The notes beneath the pieces were generated by a model. That model did not search any database. It had not been told where the DNA came from and saw only the letters and a program-made list of their open reading frames with translations. From assembly GCA_003225055.1 (NCBI GenBank), contig QIAU01000193.1, forward strand, positions 1-62,640: a stretch of DNA of 62,640 nucleotides, given 5' to 3'. Position numbers and translations under genes: made by a program. This document shows positions 8,181 to 17,400 of the stretch, piece by piece. How positions within the stretch are numbered: position 1 is the stretch's first letter; each line of letters opens with the position of its first letter. Source of the DNA: Acidobacteriota bacterium (GTDB lineage Bacteria > Acidobacteriota > Terriglobia > Terriglobales > Acidobacteriaceae).

Positions 8181-8210
8181 TTATATTCGCTTATGTTCGC
8201 TTATATTCGC
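8181..8210 (+). repeat. three 10-bp tandem repeats just before folD
   Basis: TTATATTCGC, TTATGTTCGC and TTATATTCGC follow each other directly and end 3 bases before the preferred folD ATG. The 10-base period places each unit on the same face of the helix. The repeats occupy the place of the ribosome-binding site, and no Shine-Dalgarno sequence is seen. Confidence 0.7.
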
Positions 8211-8213
8211 TCT

Positions 8214-9140
8214 ATGGCAGAGATCATGTATGGCCAGCCGGTGGCGGAGGAAATCGAGCGCAAAGTTCAAATCGCGGTCCATTCCCTCAAAACGTCGCAC
8301 CAGGTGGTGCCCCGGCTGGATGTCATCCTGGTGGGGAAGAGTCCGGCGTCAGAGCGTTATGTGAAAAGGAAGCTGGATACCTGCCAGGGTCTCGGTATGA
8401 GAGCCGAGCTCCATACTTTCAACCACGATGTGACCGCCCGCGAGCTCAGAGATCACGTCTTGAGTCTTAGCGCTGACCCCAGCGTTCACGGCATACTGGT
8501 GCAGTTGCCGTTGCCGCGGCCCATTGAGGAACCCGCTGATGACACCACTCTGGATAAGTTCGACATCTTCGATGCTATTGCCGCCGAGAAAGACGTGGAT
8601 GGAGTCTCGCGCTATTCGATCGCCGAGCTGTACCGCGCCCAGCAGAACCGGTTGCGGTTTTTGCCCGCAACCGCGGTCGCCATTCGCCGGATGTTGGCCT
8701 ACTATCACATCGAAACCGAAGGACGGAAGGCAGTAGTTGTCGGCAGGAATGACATCACCGCCAAGCCCGTGCATCACATGCTGGGGGGCCGGATGTGCAA
8801 CGCCACCGCCATCTGGTGTCACCGCCACACGCGCCAACAAGACCACGACGCCTTCATGCGCGAGGCCGACATCATTGTGACCTCCGTCGGCAGTGAGCGC
8901 TACAAATTGACGGGAAACATTGTCAAACCCGGCGCGGTCGTCATTGATGTGGGAACGAGGGTGGGAGCAGACGGGCGGCTACACGGTGACGTGGACTTCG
9001 AGAGTGTCGCTCCCGTGGCTTCCCAGATTACGCCGGTTCCGAAAGGTGTAGGCCCGGTGACGGTGGCCGCCCTGACAGAAAACGTGGTCAGAGCCGCCCA
9101 ATTCGCGGTGGGTATTCGCAAGTCCGGGTACATTTTTTAG
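8214..9140 (+). CDS. folD: bifunctional methylenetetrahydrofolate dehydrogenase/cyclohydrolase
   Basis: FolD interconverts 5,10-methylene-, 5,10-methenyl- and 10-formyl-tetrahydrofolate with NADP(H), supplying one-carbon units for purine and formyl-Met synthesis. The 308-residue product has the catalytic Tyr49/Lys53 pair in the RYVKRK motif, ILVQLPLP, EKDVDGVS, the dinucleotide-binding stretch around VVVGRND, and PVPKGVGPVTVAAL near the end. An in-frame ATG seven codons upstream exists, but starting at 8214 places the Tyr/Lys pair close to its usual position and avoids translating the repeats. The IVGRS signature reads VVGRND, a modest variation. It is a cytosolic dimer in the family. Confidence 0.95.
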   Translation: MAEIMYGQPVAEEIERKVQIAVHSLKTSHQVVPRLDVILVGKSPASERYVKRKLDTCQGLGMRAELHTFNHDVTARELRDHVLSLSADPSVHGILVQLPLPRPIEEPADDTTLDKFDIFDAIAAEKDVDGVSRYSIAELYRAQQNRLRFLPATAVAIRRMLAYYHIETEGRKAVVVGRNDITAKPVHHMLGGRMCNATAIWCHRHTRQQDHDAFMREADIIVTSVGSERYKLTGNIVKPGAVVIDVGTRVGADGRLHGDVDFESVAPVASQITPVPKGVGPVTVAALTENVVRAAQFAVGIRKSGYIF

Positions 9141-9212
9141 ATCTGGTTTATTCCTGAGGGAGGCGCGTCTCCGACCGAGCGCACCGGTCAGTGAGCCGCG
9201 CCCACAAGCCTG

Positions 9213-10541
9213 TCACGCAATTCCCATCTTCTTCTGCATAGCTTCCAACGTCACCCCCTTGGTTTCCGGATAAACCAACAGAACCACGAAGAACTGCACC
9301 CCCATCATCAACGCAAAAAAGATAAACGGGTAAGCGCCGGAAGAGGCGGCCATCAAGGGAAACGTTCCCGAGATGAGAGCGTTCATAAACCAGTGCGAGA
9401 AACTCCCCAGGCTTTGTCCTTTGGCTCGCACGCTGTTGGGAAATACTTCTGCCAGATAAACCCAGATCACCGCCCCTTGGGAGAAAGCGAAGAACGCGAT
9501 GTACCCGATCAGCAGCCAGAGCAGAAGGTTCTCATGCCGGCCGGTGAAGAAGATTCTCGAAACTCCCGCCAGACACGCCGCAGTCCCGACCGAGCCCACC
9601 AGGAGCAGCGTTTTGCGGCCGATCCGGTCGATGACCAACATTGCAATCATCGTGAATAAGAGGTTCGTGGCGCCTACCGCCACCGCCTGGATGTTGCCGG
9701 AGACTTTGCTGAAGCCGGCGTGCGCAAAAATGTCGTTCAGATAATACAGAATTGCATTGATCCCCGAGAGCTGGTTGAACATGCCGATACTGACGGCCAG
9801 GAAGATCGGCAGCCCATGTTTCTTAGAAAAGAGTCTTTCCGCGGTCTGCCGCCGCTCCAGCTCGATCGATTCAACAATTTCCTGCAACTGCTGCGGAGGG
9901 TTCATTTCTCCAGTCCGCTCCAGCACGGAGCGCGCTTCGTGCAGGCGTCCTTTCTTGACCAGCCAGCGCGGGCTTCTTGGAATAGAAAACAACATCACAA
10001 AGAACAGCACCGCAGGAATGGCCGCAACCCCGAGTTCCGACCGCCATTCCCAAGTTCCCAGATGGGCCAGCGTGATCGAGTAGTTCGAAAAGTAAGCGAG
10101 CAGGATGCCAAAGACGACGTTGAATTGGAAAAAACCAACCAGGCGTCCCCGCACTTTGGCAGGCGCGATCTCGGCGATGTACATCGGCCCCAGCACGGAT
10201 GATCCGCCAATCCCCAGTCCGCCGACAAAGCGAAACAGGACCAGAGAGTACCAGTTCCAGGCAAGGGCGCAGCCCACCGACGAGATTACGTACAACACCG
10301 CCATGACCCGTAAGCTGTCGCGCCGACCGTATCGCTCACCGGGAAACCCGGCCAGTATCGCACCCAAAATCGTGCCCCACAGGGCGCTGGCCACTGTCAC
10401 GCCCAGCAGAGCGGGCGAGAGTTGGTAAGTCTCAGTTAGCGCGGCCGTCGTTCCGGAAATCACGGCCGTATCGAATCCAAACAAAAGACCGCCCAAGGCC
10501 GCGATAACAGTGCTTTTGACCAACGTGGCATTCAGGCTCAT
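9213..10541 (-). CDS. sugar porter family MFS transporter
   Basis: A 442-residue, 12-span transporter of the MFS sugar porter group. It has GGLLFGFDTAVISG in the first span, GERYGRR in loop 2-3, the RFVGGLGIGG span 4 motif, PRSPRWLVKKGR before the central loop, the NQLSGINAILYY motif in span 7, DRIGRKTLLLVG in loop 8-9, and PETKGVTLE at the end. These features match proton-sugar symporters or facilitators of the XylE/GLUT type. The start at 10541 overlaps the sugar kinase stop by four bases (ATGA), so the two genes are translationally coupled: sugar uptake followed by phosphorylation. Location is the inner membrane. Confidence 0.93.
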   Translation of the reverse strand: MSLNATLVKSTVIAALGGLLFGFDTAVISGTTAALTETYQLSPALLGVTVASALWGTILGAILAGFPGERYGRRDSLRVMAVLYVISSVGCALAWNWYSLVLFRFVGGLGIGGSSVLGPMYIAEIAPAKVRGRLVGFFQFNVVFGILLAYFSNYSITLAHLGTWEWRSELGVAAIPAVLFFVMLFSIPRSPRWLVKKGRLHEARSVLERTGEMNPPQQLQEIVESIELERRQTAERLFSKKHGLPIFLAVSIGMFNQLSGINAILYYLNDIFAHAGFSKVSGNIQAVAVGATNLLFTMIAMLVIDRIGRKTLLLVGSVGTAACLAGVSRIFFTGRHENLLLWLLIGYIAFFAFSQGAVIWVYLAEVFPNSVRAKGQSLGSFSHWFMNALISGTFPLMAASSGAYPFIFFALMMGVQFFVVLLVYPETKGVTLEAMQKKMGIA

Positions 10542-11449
10542 TTCTGCTCCCGGACCTGGATCTGACGCTGCAAACACCGCACCTCCTCCAGGGACCACTT
10601 CGGAATCGCGCCCGGACGGCTGGCCACGATTGCCCCCACCCGGTTCGCGAAATCCGCAATTTCAGAGGCAGGCCATCCCGCAGCGAAACCATGCACAAAA
10701 GCGGCAGCAAATGCGTCGCCTGCCCCCACCGTGTCCACTACTTCCACCGGATAGCCTTTTGCGGTGACGTACTCATCACCAATCAGCAGCTCGCAACCGT
10801 CCGCACCACAGGTCACGCAGACCGCCTCCCATCCGAACCGCTGCGAATAAGATCGGCAGAATTCCTCCAGCGAGCTTGCCTCCCCACCCAGTAGCCGCGC
10901 AATTTCAGCCACCTCGTGCTCGTTCAGCTTGACTACGCTGGCTTGCGACATTAGATCTCGCACCAGCGAGGCTTGGTAGCAATTGACCCGAAGATTTACA
11001 TCGTAAAACCGCCGCGCCTGGGGGGCGACATCCAGTATTTTGCTCGTCAACTGGCGTGCCTGAGGACTCATCTGCAGCAGTGTCCCAAAATAAACCCATT
11101 CCGGTGAGCAGGAAACGAGCTCTTTCCATTCGGGGTCGGTCAGCTCGGGGAAATCATAGGCCGCCGGGCGATGAATCACGAATTGAGGCTGGCCTTGCCC
11201 GTCCAGGGTGACAGTCGCAACCCCGGTCGGATACCGCTTCAGGTGGCGAACGTAACGGCTGGAAAGGCTCATTTCCGACATGCGCTCTAGCACCTGTTGC
11301 CCACGCTCGTCCGCCCCCACGGCGCTGATAAATAAGACGTTATGGCCCAGCGCCGCCACGTGCGCCGCAAAATTGAAGGGCGCCCCACCCAGGTGCTCGG
11401 CGCCCCCTACCACGTCCCAAAGCACTTCCCCGATGCTGATTATTTTCAC
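10538..11449 (-). CDS. PfkB-family sugar kinase, fructokinase-like
   Basis: A 303-residue ribokinase-fold kinase that phosphorylates a sugar with ATP; fructose is the likely substrate because of its coupling to a sugar porter and its fructokinase-like N terminus (IGEVLWDVVG, GGAPFNFAAHVAALG). The C-terminal PfkB signature DTVGAGDAFAAAFVHG holds the catalytic Asp. The frame is open for 63 codons upstream, but the GTG at 11449 has a fitting AGGGAG ribosome-binding site and puts the first strand at the terminus, as in the family. The gene lies first in a two-gene operon with the transporter. Confidence 0.9.
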   Translation of the reverse strand: MKIISIGEVLWDVVGGAEHLGGAPFNFAAHVAALGHNVLFISAVGADERGQQVLERMSEMSLSSRYVRHLKRYPTGVATVTLDGQGQPQFVIHRPAAYDFPELTDPEWKELVSCSPEWVYFGTLLQMSPQARQLTSKILDVAPQARRFYDVNLRVNCYQASLVRDLMSQASVVKLNEHEVAEIARLLGGEASSLEEFCRSYSQRFGWEAVCVTCGADGCELLIGDEYVTAKGYPVEVVDTVGAGDAFAAAFVHGFAAGWPASEIADFANRVGAIVASRPGAIPKWSLEEVRCLQRQIQVREQK

Positions 11450-11596
11450 TGGAACTCCCTGGGCTCGGCGAACCACCGCCCCAGTGTTGCAAAACTGTAC
11501 GACTTTTTGTTCTGAAAATGGAACAAAAGACCGAATTCTGTGCGGATTCATACAAACGATGATAGGAAAAAATGCGGGCTTCCCCAGGGAGAGATC

Positions 11597-11848
11597 TTGG
11601 ATATCCAGAGGATTCTGGCCGAGCTGAGGAAAGAGCAAAGAAACCTGAACCGAGCCATTGCGGCTCTTGAAAAGCTTCCACGGCGACAGAAAGCGGAAAA
11701 ACTTGAGCCAGTGCGCTTGTCGAAAAAACGAAGCCAGGCGATTAGGCCAGCCGACAAACGTCGCACGCAGGCAGAGATCATCGCATTTCCCCAGCGGGCT
11801 CGTCGCGCATCCTCGAGAATGCCGCTCATCGTGGATTCTCGTCGTTAG
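11597..11848 (+). CDS. short coiled-coil basic protein
   Basis: An 83-residue protein beginning with an amphipathic helix (DIQRILAELRKEQRNLNRAI, then AALEKL) and continuing with a Lys/Arg-rich tail. The TTG at 11597 is preceded by GGGAGAG and gives the usual short N terminus; an upstream in-frame ATG at 11540 lacks such support. It resembles the protein encoded convergently at 11877-12113 in plan: a coil of the type L..LR.E....... L..AIAA followed by a basic region. DNA or RNA binding is possible for the basic tail. Function is unknown. Confidence 0.55.
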   Translation: MDIQRILAELRKEQRNLNRAIAALEKLPRRQKAEKLEPVRLSKKRSQAIRPADKRRTQAEIIAFPQRARRASSRMPLIVDSRR

Positions 11849-11876
11849 CGATATTCTCGGGCCCCGCTAGGCGGAA

Positions 11877-12113
11877 CTAGGCCGCGCGCTTGTTCCGCTT
11901 CGCTCTCCACTTCGCCCAGCGTGCTTTTTGCGCTTGCGCAATTCGCCTGCGTGCCGCAGCCGAAAGTCTCCGGCGGGTGCGAGTGGCGCTACGTCCGCGG
12001 CCACCGTGCAAGCTCCCAATCGCCGCGATCGCTCCCTCCAGTTGCTTCAGCTGGTTCCGAATCCGATTTCGCTCCCTGCGCAAATCGCTGAGTGCCTTCC
12101 CTAAACTTGCCAT
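11877..12113 (-). CDS. short coiled-coil protein with Arg/Ala-rich C terminus
   Basis: A 78-residue protein: an N-terminal coiled coil (LGKALSDLRRERNRIRNQLK, then EGAIAAI), a Gly/Arg linker, and a C terminus rich in Ala, Arg and Lys (RRRLSAAARRRIAQAQKARW). The C-terminal block RLSAAARRRIA.AQ.ARWAK recurs in small acidobacterial proteins. The ATG at 12113 is preceded by a purine-rich stretch that can serve as ribosome-binding site. It faces the similar gene at 11597-11848 with 28 bases between stops. Nucleic-acid binding is inferred from charge only. Confidence 0.6.
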   Translation of the reverse strand: MASLGKALSDLRRERNRIRNQLKQLEGAIAAIGSLHGGRGRSATRTRRRLSAAARRRIAQAQKARWAKWRAKRNKRAA

Positions 12114-12123
12114 TGGTGTCCGT

Positions 12124-12143
12124 TCTCTCTCTCTCTCTCCCTC
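12124..12143. repeat. pyrimidine/purine simple repeat
   Basis: A run of CT dinucleotides (GA on the minus strand) of about 18 bases lies directly upstream of the small basic protein gene on the minus strand. It acts as the purine-rich ribosome-binding area there and is prone to slippage, so the spacing to the start codon could vary among strains. Confidence 0.5.
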
Positions 12144-12193
12144 CCTGGATATCCTGGGATGCCGCGTGCGCATTATAAGCGCCTGCCAAGTGA

Positions 12194-12448
12194 TCATGTT
12201 CTAATTTTCTTGCAGAGCGTTCCAGTAACTCGGACGATCATCCTGAAGTGGATGTCGTTTCCGGCACCGAGGTTCTGCAAAGCCGCGCGAATTGCCGCCA
12301 GCACTTCCTCATTGTCCACCGGCTTCTGAAAGAAAGCCCTGGCGCCCGCTCGCAACGCTCTGTCCCGGTTGGCCGAACCAGGCCATGGCAACACGCCCGC
12401 CAGCAGAACCACACCAACGACTCCCGATTTCGCCCGAGATCTCTTCAT
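12194..12448 (-). pseudogene. receiver-domain fragment
   Basis: The minus-strand frame contains VVLLAG followed by RDRALRAGARAFFQKPVDNE and EVLAAIRAAL, which is the second half of a response-regulator receiver domain with the conserved Lys-Pro. The N-terminal half with the acidic pocket and phospho-acceptor Asp is absent; upstream sequence in any frame does not supply it. The piece therefore looks like a truncated remnant. An ATG at 12448 could still give an 84-residue product, but it would not fold as a receiver. Confidence 0.5.
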
Positions 12449-12559
12449 GCTGCCCTTACCCGACAGACCCGCCGGACGCGGCCGCCTTTCCGCAACCGGA
12501 ACTACGATCGGGGTGGAACAGCTGAGAAGGGAGTTGGAGGATTCGCCGTTTATGGCACC

Positions 12560-13399
12560 TTACTGAAGGGAGCGCTTCCCTCGCTTCCACGAGAAACGTC
12601 GCCCCAGAATTCCTTTGATGATGAGGTGATCGGTCGGGCCTGTCATCCCGATGCCCACGCCAAAGTTGATTTCCCACACCGGCGAGACATCCAAATCAAT
12701 GGTCGGAAAAATCTGGTGTTGCTGATCGTGCAGAGGACGGAACCCGGTAATGGGTCCGGTTGACCCGTAATACTCCAACCCTCCGGCGACGTGCCTGGTG
12801 AAGTCGTAGCTGACCTTGGCGGCGGGAGCAAACTCCACACCTTCGTTCACCCCCGGTCCATGCCACGAGCGTTCCAGGGCGGGATTGAATGCCAGATACC
12901 ACGGTCCCACCTTCTTATCGACAATCGGCCGAATCTCCCAGGTCCAGGTATCGGCCGAAAATTTCGGGCGCACGTAGCCCAACTCCGTCGACAGGCTGAC
13001 TCCCACCGGCCAGCGCCACGACTCGGGAACGCGCACCCGCGGCCTAATATGGTCACCTACCCACTCCCAGCCGCCCTTCGGCTGGATGCTGGTGAATAGG
13101 TAGAAACCGGTCTCAAACCAGTCGGTGAACCCTTGCGTGATCTCGAGCGTCTCGTGCACGGCGTGATTGCTCGGTGCGACTCGGTCGACGACCGTTTTCT
13201 TTCCTTGGGCCGTGAAATTGCTGTGCAGTTCGACCATGGTAGAGCCCGGCGCGACGGTTTCATAGGGGTAGACCTGGATTTCGTAGTTATCTTGAGCAAG
13301 GATCGGCAAGGCCCCAAGGGTCACGATCAGGGCGACGAAAAATGAACGTAAGCCCGCGGGGGCTCGAGGGCATCGCAGAAATTTCAGGGGCACACACAT
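12560..13399 (-). CDS. outer-membrane beta-barrel protein of unknown function
   Basis: A 279-residue protein with a signal peptide (hydrophobic residues about 19-34, ending ILAQD). The rest is built of alternating hydrophobic strands with Tyr/Trp/Phe belts (TDWFETGFYLFTSI, PWYLAFNPALERSW, GGLEYYGSTGP, WEINFGVGIGMTG), ending in short basic residues rather than the classical terminal Phe. This is the composition of a small outer-membrane barrel. Its strand pattern resembles proteins annotated as MetA-pathway phenol degradation or transporter-like OMPs, but this is weak. It is monocistronic. Confidence 0.65.
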   Translation of the reverse strand: MCVPLKFLRCPRAPAGLRSFFVALIVTLGALPILAQDNYEIQVYPYETVAPGSTMVELHSNFTAQGKKTVVDRVAPSNHAVHETLEITQGFTDWFETGFYLFTSIQPKGGWEWVGDHIRPRVRVPESWRWPVGVSLSTELGYVRPKFSADTWTWEIRPIVDKKVGPWYLAFNPALERSWHGPGVNEGVEFAPAAKVSYDFTRHVAGGLEYYGSTGPITGFRPLHDQQHQIFPTIDLDVSPVWEINFGVGIGMTGPTDHLIIKGILGRRFSWKRGKRSLQ

Positions 13400-13466
13400 T
13401 TAGACCAAGTTATCACGTGTACTTCTTTATCGACTCGTCGAGTCGGCCGAACAAAACCGAATTGTC

Positions 13467-14454
13467 CTAGCGCGGACAACGTTCGAAGTATTCCCGGTAC
13501 AGATCGAGATTAAACAGAAAGGATTCGATTCTTTCTTTGGTCAACTTGTCCCAGTAAGTGCCGTAGCCCATCTTGCCCACATAATAAGCGTTTATCACCT
13601 GCTCGAATTGATGCCGCACCGGGATAGCAAGATACGGTTTGCCAAGGTAAAGCTAAAGCGCCTCAGAGATCAGTGAGAACCCGGAGTTCGCAATCACCGC
13701 CTGACACCCGGCCAGATCCTCCAGGAAGGCAGTCAGGCTGGGTTTTTTGAACACCAGATTCGCGTCCTGCCCTGGCGGCCGAATCCGTAGCACACGAAAG
13801 ACTGCCGGATGCGCTTCATTAAGCCCACCAGCTCTTCTGAAGGAGAAGTAACATACACGAGCGCATAACCGCCTTCTCGGTCTCCTGCCGTTAGAACTTC
13901 CTTCCGCAAGATCGGCGACACAACAGAGGCATGCTTTCGTCTCAACTGAGCGGGAAAGAATGCTGTGATGAGGTACTCGCTGGCGTGGAGAATCATCAAC
14001 CGGGTGACCAGCTTTGCCGTTAACGCTTCGCCCCGGTGCTGCTTGGGATAGTGAAGCCGGGCGCGCGTCAGCGCATGCTGGTTATCGATGGATATGACCG
14101 GCAGGCCCCGGTGATGCCCCACGTGGTAGGACAACGACTCGAAGTCCGTACAAACCAGTTCGATCTTCCATTGCTCGCCGAGCCGCAAAGCTTCTTGAAA
14201 CTGCGGGCCGCCCTCGGAACCGTAACCAGATTCTTGATCACGGTCTTGCGATATCGAACCTGATTTCTCACATACGCGAAGCGCAGCCCGTAAATCTCGG
14301 TGACTTCGAAATCCGTGCTCAGGTTCCGCAGGCCGCGGTCGAATGACGCCACGTGCACCCTGTGTCCCTGCTGCTGTAAGTGCTGGATGACTTCTTTTGA
14401 CCGAGTGGAGTGTCCGGAACCTTCGCCATCAACTGGGTGAAGGATATTCGCCAT
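13467..14454 (-). pseudogene. glycosyltransferase gene, MJ1255/TIGR00661-like, broken
   Basis: From 14454 downward the frame starts MANILHPVDGEGSGHSTRSK, the nucleotide-sugar glycosyltransferase N terminus (G.GHS.R) of the MJ1255-like family, and continues to FKKLC. Near 14170 it must shift for FESLSYHVGHHRGLPVISID and the following 120 residues, and near 13750 again for VFKKPSLTAFLEDLAGCQAV and IANSGFSLISEAL. That last block is followed by an in-frame TAG at about 13652, after which LYLGKPYLAIP and a plausible C terminus continue to the stop at 13467. Two frameshifts and one nonsense codon make it non-functional as written. Intact members transfer sugars to lipids or glycans. Confidence 0.8.
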
Positions 14455-14469
14455 GCGCTGGATTGAAAG

Positions 14470-17400
14470 CTACCGCCCGACTCTTACCCCTCGCCGCTGG
14501 CGGAATTCTTCAGTGACCAAATAGAGCACCGGAATAAAGAACAGATTGAGGATGGTGGACATGATCATGCCACCGAAAACCGTTGTCCCCACCGAATGCC
14601 GCCCTGCTTCGCCGGCGCCACTGGCCACAACCAGCGGCACTACGCCGAGAATGAATGCGAAAGAGGTCATCAGGATCGGCCGGAGCCGGATGCGTGCCGC
14701 TCGAACCGCCGCATCCCCTATTGACATTCCGCGCTCGCGCAATTGCTCGGCGAATTCTACGATCAGGATGGCGTTCTTGCTCGACAACCCTACCAGCATC
14801 ACCAGTCCGATCTGGCAATAAACGTCGTTCTGCAGCCCGCGCAGCCATTGCGCCGCCAGCGCTCCTAACATCGCCATGGGTACCGCCAGCAGCACGATGA
14901 AGGGCAAAACGAAGCTCTCGTACTGTGCCGAAAGGGTCAGATACACCACCAACGTTCCCAACCCGAATAGGATGAGCGAGGTACTGCCGGAAGCCAATTC
15001 TTCCAGCGACAAGCCTGTCCACTCGTAACTGAATCCCTGCGGCAGAACTCTTTTGCTCAAGTCCTCCATCGTTGTGATCGCCTGCCCGGAACTGAAGCCA
15101 GGCGCCGCTGCTCCATCAATCTCCGCCGACCGGAACAGGTTGTAGTGACTGATCACCTGGGGCGTAATGGTTTGCGTGATCTTGACCAGGTTATCCAGCG
15201 GGATCATGGCTCCCGTGTCGGAGCGCACGTAGAACTGCGCGATGTCCTGAGCCCGGGAGCGGAACTGCTTGTCGGCCTGGATGTAGACGCGATAGGAACG
15301 ATTGTTGAAATCGAAATCATTCACGTAGGCCGAGCCCATGTACACGCTCAGCGTGTCGGTAATCTGCTGCAAAGGCACGTGGAGGCTCTTCGCCTTCTCA
15401 CGATCAATCGTCACCAGGAACTGAGGATCATTTGCCGTGTAGCCGGTGAACATTCCCTGCAAACCCTTTCGCCCGTTGCCCTGCCGCACGACGTCGCCAG
15501 TGACATTGGCCAGTTCCTGCAAAGTGTGTCCACCCTGATCCTGCACTTCAAACTGGAAGCCGCCGAATTCCCCCAAGCCTTGGACCGCGGGCGGGAGGAA
15601 CGGAATCACGAATGCTCCATTCACCCCGAACAGCGGGCCGCGCAGCCGGTTCACCACCGCTTCCGCAGCGTGTTGCTCGCCTCGCCGCTCCGAATACGGC
15701 TTCAAAGATGCAAACACGATCCCGCGATTGGGCGCGTTCCCGCTGAAGCTGAAGCCCGTCACCGCAAACACGCTTTCCACCTCAGGGGTCTTCTCGAGGA
15801 TGGCGGTAACCTGCTCGCCGATCTTCTTCGTGTACTCGATGGAGGCCCCGGAAGGAGATTGCACCGCGATGATGAACCACCCCTGGTCTTCGTTGGGGAC
15901 AAACCCTTTGGGAACCCGGACAAACACGAAATAGGTGAGCCCCAGCCCAGTCAAGAAAAGCAAGATGGCCAGAGCCGGATATTCCAGGAATCTGCGCAGC
16001 GACGCCTGGTAGCCCTGCGTCACGCCCGTTACCGCCCGGTCCACGCCGCGGAAGAACACGTTCTTGCTGCCGAAACCGCGCCCCAGCAGCAGGGCGGACA
16101 GCGCCGGGGACAGCGTCAAGGCGTTGAACGCAGAAATAGAGATGGAGAATGCAATTGTGAGGGCGAATTGCCGGAACAGGATTCCGGTTGTCCCCGGGAA
16201 GAACGCGACGGGAACAAACACGGCCACCAGAACCAGCGACGTAGCAATCACCGCGCCCGTCACTTCTTTCATGGCTGCCGACGCGGCTCTGCTCGGGTCC
16301 CCTTCCCCTTCGCTGAGATGCCGCTCGATGTTCTCGATGACCACGATGGCATCGTCCACGACCAATCCCGTGGCCAGCGTGATACCGAACAGTGTCAACG
16401 TATTGATCGAGAATCCCAGCAGCTTTACGAAAGCGAAGGTCCCAATCAGCGAAACCGGAATGGTTACCGACGGAATGATCGTGCTCCGCCAATCTTCCAG
16501 GAAAATGAAGATCACGAGGATCACCAGGGCAATGGCCTCGATTAGGGTGGTGAGCACGTCTCTGATGGATTCGCCCACGGCATCGGTCGTGTCAAACGCG
16601 AGCTCATATTTCATCCCGGGTGGGAAGCGCTTGCTCAGCCGCTCCAGCTCCGCGATGGCGCGGCTGTCCACCTCCAAAGCATTTGCGGTCGAAAGTTGGG
16701 TGATGCCAATCCCGACCGACTCGTGGCCGTTGTACTCAAGATCGGAACCGTAATCTTCCGCTCCCAGTTCGGCGTGCCCAACATCCTTCAGCCGGACGAT
16801 CGTGCCGTCTTTATTGGTCTTGAGAATGATGTCATCGAATTGCGCCGGCTCGGTAAGCCGCCCCACCGCCCGCACGCTGATTTGAAATTGCTGTCCCGCC
16901 TGGATCGGCGGCTGCCCGACCGACCCGGCGGCCACTTCAACGTTCTGCTCTTCGAGCGCATTAACCGCATCATCCGCCGTGAGTCCGCGGCCGGCCATGC
17001 GCACCGGATCGAGCCACAGGCGCATGGAGTACCGGCGCTCGCCAAAAATAAAAACTTCGGCCACGCCGGGCACGCGCTTCAGGCTGTCCCGTACGTAAAC
17101 GTCGAGATAGTTGCTCATGAATAGAGGATCGTAGCGGCCGTCCGGCGAATACACCGCCGCACCAAACACGAAGTTGTTCGATGACTTGGTCACGATGACG
17201 CCGGTCGCCTTGACTGCGTTGGGCAACCGCCCCTGCGCCGTGTTGACGCGATTTTGAATGTCCACCGCGGCCAGATCGGGATCTCGGTTCAGATCAAACG
17301 TCGCCGTGATCTGGCTGAACCCGTCATTGCTGCTGCTCGAGGTGATGTACTTCATCCCCTCCGCGCCATTGATTTGCTGTTCGAGAGGTTGGGTGACGGC

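Noticed and set aside
15145-16545. 466-codon open frame on the plus strand inside the RND permease gene
   Set aside because: It is antisense to a complete, motif-rich permease; its composition (very high His/Arg/Gln) is typical of a GC-rich shadow frame.
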